DNA from: Chloroflexota bacterium
GTDB taxonomy: Bacteria; Chloroflexota; Dormibacteria; Aeolococcales; Aeolococcaceae
Length of the DNA: 64,000 bases
Assembly: GCA_005880985.1 (NCBI GenBank)
Contig: VBIQ01000005.1
Location: forward strand, 1 to 64,000
Reading direction: 5' to 3'
Below, piece by piece: positions 57,271-64,000 of this stretch. Positions within the stretch are counted from its first letter, which is position 1. Each line of letters starts with the position of its first letter. The position numbers were made by a program, and so were the translations under genes. The notes beneath the pieces are model-generated. The model saw only the letters and a program-made list of their open reading frames with translations, did no database searches and had not been told where the DNA came from.

Positions 57271-58356
57271 TCAGCCGGATGCCATGCCCGCATCCCCGAG
57301 GACCGTCGCATAGACGTCGAGGAGCTGCCGAGCCGCCACGCTGAAGTCGAACTGCAGAGACCTCGTGCGACCGCGGACGCGCCGCTCCCGGGCGTAGGCG
57401 GGGTCGTCGAGCACCCGCACCGCGGCCTGCGCCATCACCTCTGGGTCCCTCGGCGGACAGAGGATTGCGCCGTCGCTGCCGGTGTACTCAGGGACGCCCC
57501 CGACGTCGCTGGTGACCACGGGTAGGCCGCAGGCCATCGACTCCAGTAGGGCGTTGCTGGCGGTCGCGTCTTGGTAGGGAAGCAGGGCGAGACTGGATGC
57601 TTGGTAGGCCGCCAGCAGCTGATGGTCGCTGATCCCGTACCTGAACTCGACACTGCCGCCTCCAGCGCTGTAGAGCGATTGCTGCCACCGGGTTGGCGCG
57701 CCAAGGATGACGGTGCGTAGTCCGCGAACGCGCTCGCGGATCAGACGAATGGTGTGACCCAAAGTCTCGAAGTCACGCAGGTGACCTCCGACAACGATGC
57801 ACCTGGGTGGCCCTGCTGCCGGGGCTGGGGCCGGATGGAAGAACTGGGTGTCAACGCCGTGCATGGTGACGAAGACTCGGGTCACCCCCTGCTCCTCGAA
57901 GTACCGGCGCTGGGAGGCGGCGACCACCAGCACCGCCTCGAGACCTCGCAAACGCCGCCTGTCGATGCCCTTATGAGCGAGCCGCGCGGGAGGGGAATGA
58001 AATGTGGCGATGACCGGCCGGGTGAAGAGGCGCGGCAGGGACCTTGCCAGGGTACGATCACGCTCGCCGTAGAGAAGGTGATACAGGCTGCCACCTCGCC
58101 TCCACATGTGTCGCGCCACCACTATCTCGGTGAGCAGGGTGCCGAGCGAGTAATTGGGCTCGCCCTTGGACTGGGTCAGCAGCCGCCGCACCAGGGCGCG
58201 ACTCAGCCATCGGTACTCGATCGGAGAGTTCAACTTCTTGACCTGCGCGCTGAGCTGGCACGCCAGTGAGGCCGCCACCGCATAGTCCGCATGCGCCGCG
58301 TGGTGGTGCCACCGCGGTCCGACAACGTAGACCGTCCGCTCGAGAGCCTCAGGCAT
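57271..58356 (-). CDS. Glycosyltransferase family 4 (GT-B)
   Basis: This 361-residue GT-B enzyme has a compact N-terminal domain (RTVYVVGPRWHHHAAHADYA) and a C-terminal GT1/GT4 domain. The latter includes CIVVGGHLRDFETLGHTIRLI, 'YGISDHQLLAAYQASSLALLPYQDATASNALLESMACGLPVVTSDVGG' and the E-x7-E-like ligand block. The opening differs from the other two GT4 genes here, so it is a separate lineage. GAGAGG lies 5 bases before the ATG. It stands alone between the acyl-CoA dehydrogenase and the regulator. Confidence 0.85.
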   Translation of the reverse strand: MPEALERTVYVVGPRWHHHAAHADYAVAASLACQLSAQVKKLNSPIEYRWLSRALVRRLLTQSKGEPNYSLGTLLTEIVVARHMWRRGGSLYHLLYGERDRTLARSLPRLFTRPVIATFHSPPARLAHKGIDRRRLRGLEAVLVVAASQRRYFEEQGVTRVFVTMHGVDTQFFHPAPAPAAGPPRCIVVGGHLRDFETLGHTIRLIRERVRGLRTVILGAPTRWQQSLYSAGGGSVEFRYGISDHQLLAAYQASSLALLPYQDATASNALLESMACGLPVVTSDVGGVPEYTGSDGAILCPPRDPEVMAQAAVRVLDDPAYARERRVRGRTRSLQFDFSVAARQLLDVYATVLGDAGMASG

Positions 58357-58425
58357 GGCCGCCTCTCGGTCGCCACGCGGGCGCGATGCGTCGCCGAGGG
58401 GGGACGCTGGCTTTCGTTCGAAGCC

Positions 58426-59568
58426 CTACTTCAGCAGGTCGCGCCCGATCACCAGGCGCTGGATCTGCTGCGTCCCCTCGTAGATCTGGGTGATCTTGGC
58501 GTCGCGCATCATCCGCTCAACCGGGTACTCGTTGACGTACCCGTAGCCGCCGAGCACCTGGACCGCGTCGGTGGTCACCTTCATCGCCGCGTCGCCGGCG
58601 ACCAGCTTGGCCAGGGCGCAGGCGCGGGAGACGTCGCGGCTCCTGGCGTCGATGAGCTGCGACGCCCAGTAGACGAGGGCTCGCGCCGACTGGGTTGCTG
58701 CCTCCATGTCGGCGAGCATGAACTGGATCGCCTGGAAGTCGGCGATCGGCTTGCCGAACTGGCGGCGCTCCTTGGCGTAGCCGACGGCGTAGTCGAGCGC
58801 ACCCTGGGCGATGCCGACCGCCTGCGCCGCGACCCCGGGGCGCGATCGGTCGAGCACGCGCAGCGCGATCTTGAAACCCTCGCCCTCCTCGCCGATGCGG
58901 TTGGCGGCGGGCACGGGCGTCTCGTCGAGGAAGAGTTCGGCGGTGTTGCTGCCCCGGATGCCGAGCTTGCCGTGGATGGTCTTGGCGCTGAACCCCGTCG
59001 CCTCCTTCGCGTCGAGGATGAACGCCGACACGCCCCGCGACGCGGCCTTGGCGTCCGTCTTGGCGAAGACCACGATGGTGTCGGCCACCCCGCCGTCGGT
59101 GATCCACGTCTTCTGACCGCTCAGCAGATACTGGTCGCCGCGACGCACCGCCCTTGTCTGCATTCCCCCAGGGTCACTGCCGGCGCCGGGCTCGCTGAGC
59201 GCGTAGGCGCACAGCTTGCGACCGCTTGCCAGATCGGGGAGATAGCGCTGCTTCTGGTCGTCGCTTCCGGCGAGCATGATCGGGTAGGCGCCGAGCGCCT
59301 GCACCGCGAGGATCAGCGCGCTGGTGGCGCACACCGCGCCGAGCTCCTCGATGGCGATATTCAGCGTCAGCGCGCTGCCCGAGAGTCCGCCGTACTCGGG
59401 AGGAAAGGGAAGGGCGAAGAGATCGTGCTGCCGGAAGAGCTCGACCACGTCCCAGGGAAACTCGCCGCTGCGGTCGATCTCGGCGGCGCGGGCGGCGATG
59501 CGGCCGCGCGCCAGGTCGCGCACCGTCTGCCGGATCATCAGTTGCTCTTCGTTGAGGCGGACGTCCAC
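58426..59568 (-). CDS. Acyl-CoA dehydrogenase
   Basis: This 380-residue flavoenzyme introduces the alpha-beta double bond in acyl-CoA. Conserved blocks are ALSEPGAGSDPGG, TWITDGGVAD, KLGIRGSNTAELFLD, RRQFGKPIADFQAIQFMLADM and QVLGGYGYVNEYPVERMMRD. The catalytic base is Glu364 in IYEGTQQIQR, the position used by short-chain and short/branched-chain enzymes. It begins with GTG 59568. It is the last of a string of four related genes reading the same way, with an 86-base gap to the next. Confidence 0.94.
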   Translation of the reverse strand: MDVRLNEEQLMIRQTVRDLARGRIAARAAEIDRSGEFPWDVVELFRQHDLFALPFPPEYGGLSGSALTLNIAIEELGAVCATSALILAVQALGAYPIMLAGSDDQKQRYLPDLASGRKLCAYALSEPGAGSDPGGMQTRAVRRGDQYLLSGQKTWITDGGVADTIVVFAKTDAKAASRGVSAFILDAKEATGFSAKTIHGKLGIRGSNTAELFLDETPVPAANRIGEEGEGFKIALRVLDRSRPGVAAQAVGIAQGALDYAVGYAKERRQFGKPIADFQAIQFMLADMEAATQSARALVYWASQLIDARSRDVSRACALAKLVAGDAAMKVTTDAVQVLGGYGYVNEYPVERMMRDAKITQIYEGTQQIQRLVIGRDLLK

Positions 59569-59654
59569 TTCAGTGACAACTTCCCGACGGGCGGGACCGC
59601 GAGAGCACGCGGCCCGACGCGATGCCCGGCATTATGCCGCGATCCCCGACCACC

Positions 59655-60827
59655 TCAGGCCCGCAGCAGCTCACGGGCGATCACCATGCGCTGTACCTGC
59701 GAGGTGCCCTCGTAGATGGTGCAGGCGCGGGCGTCGCGCAGCCGCACCGCGGCCGGGTGCCATTCGTCTGTCGAGTCAGGAGCGCACAGGTCGACCGCGG
59801 TGCTGGCGACCGCAACGCACGCCTCGGTCGACCACAGCTTGGCGACCGCCGCCTCGCGGGTGAAGGGCCGACCCGCGTCGCACAGAGCCGCGGCGTGGTG
59901 GGTCAGCTGTCGCGACGACGCGACCTGGGCCTCCATGTCGGCGAGCGGTCCGGTGGCGGCGAAGCGCAGCGCGGCGTCGGTGGCCATCAGCAGATCGAGA
60001 TCCCCCACCGCCCGGTCGCCGCTGCTTCGGATGCGCTCGACCGCGACATCGAGCGCCCCCTGGGCGATGCCCACCGCCTGGGCGCTGATGCCGATGCGGC
60101 CGCTGTCCAGCGCGGTCATGGCGATGCGGAAGCCCGCGCCCTCGGCTCCGAGGAGGTTGCCCGCCGGTACCTCGACGCCGTCGAGATGGAGCTCCGCCGT
60201 CCACGAACCGCGCAATCCCAGCTTGCGCAGCGGCCGACCGGGGCGCACGCCGGGCCGCTCCGCCTCGACCAGGAAGGCGCTGATGCCGCGCGCACCCTCG
60301 CCGCCGGTGCGCGCCATCACCAGGTAGAGGTCCGCGGCGCCGGCGTTGGTGATCCACATCTTGGTCCCGGTCAGGCGGTAGCCGGCGTCGATATGCTCCG
60401 CGCGTGTCTGCAGCGAGGCGGCATCGCTGCCGCTGCCCGGCTCGCTCAGGGCGAAGGCGCCCAGCCATTCACCGCGGGTGAGCCGCGGCAGGTAGCGCCG
60501 TCGCTGGTCCTCGCTGCCGAACTGGACCAGCGGCTCGATGGCGACGCTGGCCTGCACGTCGAGGATCACCGCGGTCGACGCGCAGGCGCACGCGGTCGCT
60601 TCGATGAGACGGGCGAAGTCGAGGTGCGTTCCCGCGCTGCCTCCATGCACCTTCGGCACCAGCAGCCCGCACAGGCCGAGGCGACCCGCCTCTTCGATCA
60701 CGTATCGAGGAAAGCGTTGCTCGTCACCACGCGCCATCTGGGCAGCCTGCGGGCGCACCACGCTCTCGACGTACTCCACGATGCGCTCGTCGAGCGTGGC
60801 CGGCCGGCGCGCCGCCTCAACCGGCAT
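59655..60827 (-). CDS. Acyl-CoA dehydrogenase
   Basis: This 390-residue enzyme is of the acyl-CoA dehydrogenase family. It has ALSEPGSGSDAASL, MWITNAGAADLY, KLGLRGSWTAELHLDG, a catalytic Glu373 in TIYEGTSQVQRM, and an N-terminal helical domain. The segment equivalent to RRQFGKPI is replaced by RSSGDRAVGDLDLLMATDAALRF, so its FAD/substrate contacts are atypical. The start overlaps the thiolase stop by 11 bases, indicating co-translation. The chain-length preference is unknown. Confidence 0.9.
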   Translation of the reverse strand: MPVEAARRPATLDERIVEYVESVVRPQAAQMARGDEQRFPRYVIEEAGRLGLCGLLVPKVHGGSAGTHLDFARLIEATACACASTAVILDVQASVAIEPLVQFGSEDQRRRYLPRLTRGEWLGAFALSEPGSGSDAASLQTRAEHIDAGYRLTGTKMWITNAGAADLYLVMARTGGEGARGISAFLVEAERPGVRPGRPLRKLGLRGSWTAELHLDGVEVPAGNLLGAEGAGFRIAMTALDSGRIGISAQAVGIAQGALDVAVERIRSSGDRAVGDLDLLMATDAALRFAATGPLADMEAQVASSRQLTHHAAALCDAGRPFTREAAVAKLWSTEACVAVASTAVDLCAPDSTDEWHPAAVRLRDARACTIYEGTSQVQRMVIARELLRA

Positions 60828-61989
60828 GAACGATCGTCGCCTCTCCCTGGGCGAGCCCGCTGCAGATCCCGGCGGCGCCGTAGCCGCCTCCGCGGCGGCG
60901 GAGCTCGTAGACCAGCGTCATCAGGATGCGAGCCCCGCTGGCACCGATGGGATGGCCGACGGCGATGGCGCCACCGTTGACATTGACCCGCTCGGGATCG
61001 ACCTCGAGCATGCGGGTGGCGGTGATCGCCACCGCGGCGAATGCCTCGTTGATCTCGAGCAGCTCGAGGTCGGCGAGACTCATCGTGCCGCGGGTCCGCG
61101 CCAGCGCCGACTCGATCGCGGTGGCGGGAACGGTCGCCAGATAGGGGTGCTCGGCGGCGGACTCGCCGGCGCACACCCAGCGCGCCAGCGGCTCCAGTCC
61201 CGCGGCGCGGGCCCGCTCGGCCTCCATCAGCAGCACCGCGGTGGCACCGTCGTTGACTCCGGGAGCGTTGCCGGCGGTGATGCTGCCGTCCTCGGAGAAG
61301 GCGGGACGCAGCGATGCCAGCTTTTCGGCGGTGGTGTCGCGCCGCGGCTGCTCATCGGCGCGCACGGTGGTGCCGTTGACGGCGACCGGGATGATCTCCT
61401 CGTCCAGCCGGCCGGCCGCCAGCGCAGCCTGGTAGCTCATCTGCGAACGCAGCGCCCATGCATCCTGCTCGGCGCGGCTAACGCCGAGCTCGCGGGCGAC
61501 CTCACCGCCGTGCACCCCCATGTGCACGCCGTCGACCGGGCAGCACAGCCCGTCGCGCAACATGCTGTCGACGGCGATGCGGTCACCGAGGCGCGCGCGG
61601 AAGCGCTGGTCTTCGAGCAGGTACGGCGACCGCGACATCGACTCCATGCCGCCGGCGACGACGACGTCGGCCTGGTCGGCGCGGATGAGCAGGGCGCCCA
61701 GGTTCACCGCCTTCAGGGAGCTGGCGCACACCTTGTTGACCGTGAAGGACGGCACCGACGCCGGCAGCCCGGCCTTCAGCCCGGCCTGCCGCGACGGGAC
61801 CTGACCCTGCCCGGCGGCGAGCACCGTGCCCATGATCAGCTGGTCCACGTCACCGGGATCGGTGCCGCTCCGCGCCAGCATCTCGGCGATGACCGCGGCG
61901 CCGAGGTCGGTCGCCGCCAGCGGCGCGAGGCCGCCTCCGAGGCGGCCGAACGGGGTGCGTGCGGCGGCGACGAGAACGGCGTCCCTCAT
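60817..61989 (-). CDS. Acetyl-CoA acetyltransferase (thiolase)
   Basis: This 390-residue thiolase cleaves 3-ketoacyl-CoA or condenses two acetyl-CoA. The nucleophile is Cys88 in NKVCASSLKAV. NEAFAAVAI, the His in NGGAIAVGHPIGASG and the second Cys in GICSGLAQGEA complete the site. The first residues DAVLVAAARTPFGRLGGGL are typical. TAGGAT lies 6 bases before the ATG, so it may start a leaderless transcript that also carries the acyl-CoA dehydrogenase gene at 59655. A degradative role fits the neighbours. Confidence 0.94.
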   Translation of the reverse strand: MRDAVLVAAARTPFGRLGGGLAPLAATDLGAAVIAEMLARSGTDPGDVDQLIMGTVLAAGQGQVPSRQAGLKAGLPASVPSFTVNKVCASSLKAVNLGALLIRADQADVVVAGGMESMSRSPYLLEDQRFRARLGDRIAVDSMLRDGLCCPVDGVHMGVHGGEVARELGVSRAEQDAWALRSQMSYQAALAAGRLDEEIIPVAVNGTTVRADEQPRRDTTAEKLASLRPAFSEDGSITAGNAPGVNDGATAVLLMEAERARAAGLEPLARWVCAGESAAEHPYLATVPATAIESALARTRGTMSLADLELLEINEAFAAVAITATRMLEVDPERVNVNGGAIAVGHPIGASGARILMTLVYELRRRGGGYGAAGICSGLAQGEATIVHAG

Positions 61990-61995
61990 CGCTCG

Positions 61996-62001
61996 ATCCT
62001 A
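61996..62001 (-). promoter_or_regulatory. -10 box TAGGAT of the thiolase gene
   Basis: It lies 6 bases before the thiolase ATG on the minus strand, in the 146-base gap after the next acyl-CoA dehydrogenase. No -35 is recognisable. Confidence 0.4.
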
Positions 62002-62135
62002 CTCGCTGATCCCGGAGCGGCCGCGGCTCCGCCCAGCACCGGGCAAGGGTGCGAGGGCGGCGGGTTAAGCGGTGGTTTGGGGATGGCGCGCCTGCGGGCT
62101 CCGGGGACGCATGACGATCGGCCTGGAGCTCCGCG

Positions 62136-63299
62136 CTACTCGATGGCGAAGGGGGCGAGGAGGTGGCGCGCGATGAGCATGCGCTGCACCTCGCTGGTAC
62201 CCTCGCCGATCTCGTTGACCTTGACGTCGCGGTAGTAGCGCGCCACGGGCGACTCCTCCATGAACCCGTAGCCGCCATGGATCTGGACGGCCTGGTTGGC
62301 GCAGGCGGTGGCGACCTCCGAGGCGTGCAGCTTGGCCATCGACGCGTACACGCCGGCGCGGCCACCGGAGTCGATGGCGGCGGCGGCGCGCCAGGTCATC
62401 AGTCGCGCCAGCTCGATCTGCGTCGCCATGTCGGCGAGCTTGAACTGGGTCGCCTGGAAGGCGGCGATCGCCTGGCCGAACTGCCTGCGCTGGGCGCTGT
62501 AGCGCAGGGACGCGTCGAGGCAAGCCTGGGCCAGTCCGACCGACAGCGCCGCGATGGCGACACGTCCACCTTCGAGGATGGCCAGGAACTGCTTGAGGCC
62601 GCCCCCCTCCTCGCCCACCAGATTGTGGAGTGGCACCCGGACGTCGTCGAGGATCAGCTCCCGGGTGTCCGACGCGTGCCAGCCCAGCTTGCGGTACTTG
62701 GGCGCCTGGGTGTAACCGGGAGTGCCACGCTCGACCGCGATGCAGCTGATCTGCTTCTCACCGCTGACGTCGACACCGGTGACCGCGGTCAGGGTCACCC
62801 CCGCGGAGATGTCGGTTCCGGCGTTGGTGATGAAGACCTTGCGCCCATTGATCACCCAGTGGTCGCGGTCACGGACGGCGCGCGTCTGGGTACCTCCTGC
62901 GTCCGAGCCGGCCTCGGCTTCGGTGAGCCCGAAGGCCCACAGCCTCTCGCCGCGCAGCAGCGGGGGCAGCCAGCGCTGCTGCTGCTCGGCGGTGCCGAAT
63001 TCCACCAGTGGCGCGATCCCCAGGGACACCGCTGCCTCCAGGGTGATGGCGACGCTGGCGTCGGCACGGGCGATCTCCTCCAGCGCCAGGCAATAGGAGA
63101 CGAAATCGCCGCCCGCGCCTCCGACGCGCTCCGGGAAGGGAAGCGCGAACAGGCCCAGCCGAGCCATGCCGGCGACGATGTCGTAGGGAAACTCGCCGGT
63201 CTGATCGTAGTGCGCCGCCTTGGGAGCGATCTCGTTCTCGGCAAACTCGCGGCACAGCTCGCGGATGGCGCGCTGATCGCCGCTCAGCTCGAAGTCCAT
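62136..63299 (-). CDS. Acyl-CoA dehydrogenase
   Basis: This 387-residue acyl-CoA dehydrogenase is complete. It has GLTEAEAGSDAGG, VFITNAGTDISAG, KLGWHASDTRELILDD, RRQFGQAIAAFQATQFKLADM and QIHGGYGFMEESPVARYYRD. The catalytic Glu366 is in EIGEGTSEVQRM. Its motifs are nearest the short/branched-chain type. It follows sucD by 23 bases on the same strand, so the two are likely co-transcribed. Confidence 0.94.
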   Translation of the reverse strand: MDFELSGDQRAIRELCREFAENEIAPKAAHYDQTGEFPYDIVAGMARLGLFALPFPERVGGAGGDFVSYCLALEEIARADASVAITLEAAVSLGIAPLVEFGTAEQQQRWLPPLLRGERLWAFGLTEAEAGSDAGGTQTRAVRDRDHWVINGRKVFITNAGTDISAGVTLTAVTGVDVSGEKQISCIAVERGTPGYTQAPKYRKLGWHASDTRELILDDVRVPLHNLVGEEGGGLKQFLAILEGGRVAIAALSVGLAQACLDASLRYSAQRRQFGQAIAAFQATQFKLADMATQIELARLMTWRAAAAIDSGGRAGVYASMAKLHASEVATACANQAVQIHGGYGFMEESPVARYYRDVKVNEIGEGTSEVQRMLIARHLLAPFAIE

Positions 63300-63322
63300 G
63301 TGACCTGGTGGGGACGCGGGCG

Positions 63323-64000
63323 CTAGCGCGCCGCGGTCGCCCCCATGCGTTCACCGGTCAGGCGCACCACGTCCTCGATGGTGTCGGCGATCGACGCCCC
63401 CGCGGCGGTGAGCGCGTCGACCTTGCTCTGAGCGCTGCCCTTGTTACCGCTGATGATCGCCCCCGCGTGCCCCATGCGCTTGCCCGGTGGCGCGGTGCGC
63501 CCCGAGATGAAGGCGACCACCGGCTTGTCGAAACCGCCGGCGAGCACCTGCTCGGCTGCATTCTCCTCGTCGGAGCCGCCAATCTCGCCGACCATCACCA
63601 CCGCGGCGGTGGCGGGATCGCCGGCGAACAGACGCAGCACCTCGGTGAAGGACAGCCCCAGCACCGGGTCGCCGCCGATGCCCACCGCGGTGGTCTGCCC
63701 GAAGCCCGCCTGGCTGAGTCCCTGGATCACCTCGTAGGTGAGGGTGCCGCTGCGGGCGACGATGCCGACGCGCCCCGGACGGGCGACATGGTTGGGGATG
63801 AAGCCGATCTTGCACTCGCCGGCGGTGAGCACCCCGGGGCAGTTGGGGCCGATCAGCCTGGTCGGCGTCGTCTCCACGAAGGCGCGAGCGCGAACCATGT
63901 CGTGAACCGGGATGCCCTCGGTGACGCACACCGCCAGCGCGATGCCGGCGGCAGCCGTCTCCATGATCGCGTCGGCAGCGAACGGCGGCGGCACGATGAT
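63323..64000 (-). CDS. sucD: Succinyl-CoA ligase alpha subunit, 5' end outside window
   Basis: SucD links succinyl-CoA hydrolysis to ATP/GTP formation in the TCA cycle. About 225 of ~290 residues are visible, starting inside [12 protein letters not shown], so the N-terminal CoA-binding part lies outside. The active-site His is in [13 protein letters not shown]. Other blocks are '[13 protein letters not shown]', '[21 protein letters not shown]', '[10 protein letters not shown]' and '[10 protein letters not shown]'. sucB/sucC would be expected just outside the window. The assignment is secure. Confidence 0.96.
   Translation of the reverse strand: MIVPPPFAADAIMETAAAGIALAVCVTEGIPVHDMVRARAFVETTPTRLIGPNCPGVLTAGECKIGFIPNHVARPGRVGIVARSGTLTYEVIQGLSQAGFGQTTAVGIGGDPVLGLSFTEVLRLFAGDPATAAVVMVGEIGGSDEENAAEQVLAGGFDKPVVAFISGRTAPPGKRMGHAGAIISGNKGSAQSKVDALTAAGASIADTIEDVVRLTGERMGATAAR

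Overview
This 64 kb window is GC-rich chromosomal DNA from a Gram-positive-type (monoderm) bacterium. Evidence for that grouping is a LytR-CpsA-Psr wall ligase, a class 1B PyrD/PyrK pair, PyrR, an F420/flavin PPOX-fold protein, a mycobacterial-type nitrobindin and DUF2905. Many TANNNT boxes sit 6-9 nt before start codons, which suggests frequent leaderless transcription. The mix fits Actinobacteriota, Dormibacterota or Chloroflexota-like Terrabacteria; I cannot fix the phylum from sequence alone.

Layout. 1-15.9 kb: a cut-off DUF3352 protein, small secreted and helical proteins, a Wzx-like flippase divergent from trpS, two large surface proteins, a methyltransferase, a membrane GT2 glycosyltransferase, an H1-like basic protein, a PPOX-nitrobindin-PlsC operon and two small membrane proteins. 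15.9 kb: tRNA-Lys(TTT). 16.2-22.9 kb: an accessory block holding a GT2 gene, a structured non-coding stretch, a reverse transcriptase with a helical C-terminal tail, and an opposing PIG-L/GT4/GT4/GT2 glycan operon. 23.1-33.1 kb: a lipase-maturation-factor protein, a FAD oxidoreductase, a membrane esterase, a DUF2156 protein and a 1507-residue repetitive adhesin-like protein. 33.2-42.8 kb: Hsp20, then the pyrimidine operon pyrB-pyrR-pyrC-carAB-pyrK-pyrD, read leftward with overlapping genes and with CarA and CarB fused in one polypeptide. 43.1-58.4 kb: an M23 peptidase, a lipoprotein, a GT-C glycosyltransferase, a B12 mutase with its MeaB chaperone, a PPi-type phosphofructokinase, an LCP protein, a repeat protein, a LuxR-type ATPase regulator and a GT4. 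58.4-64 kb: three acyl-CoA dehydrogenases, a thiolase and the start-truncated sucD.

How the genes work together. The pyr genes carry carbamoyl phosphate through to orotate; pyrE and pyrF are not here. The dehydrogenases, thiolase, mutase/MeaB and SucD suggest breakdown of fatty and branched-chain acyl-CoAs into the TCA cycle. Many genes build or decorate the cell surface: the flippase, glycosyltransferases, LCP, M23, adhesins and PlsC.

The strongest candidate for an undescribed system is the reverse transcriptase at 17265-18749 with the hairpin-rich segment just upstream. Other notable points are the CarA-CarB fusion, the isobutyryl-CoA-mutase-type active-site residues in the B12 mutase, and the overlapping divergent promoters of the flippase and trpS.
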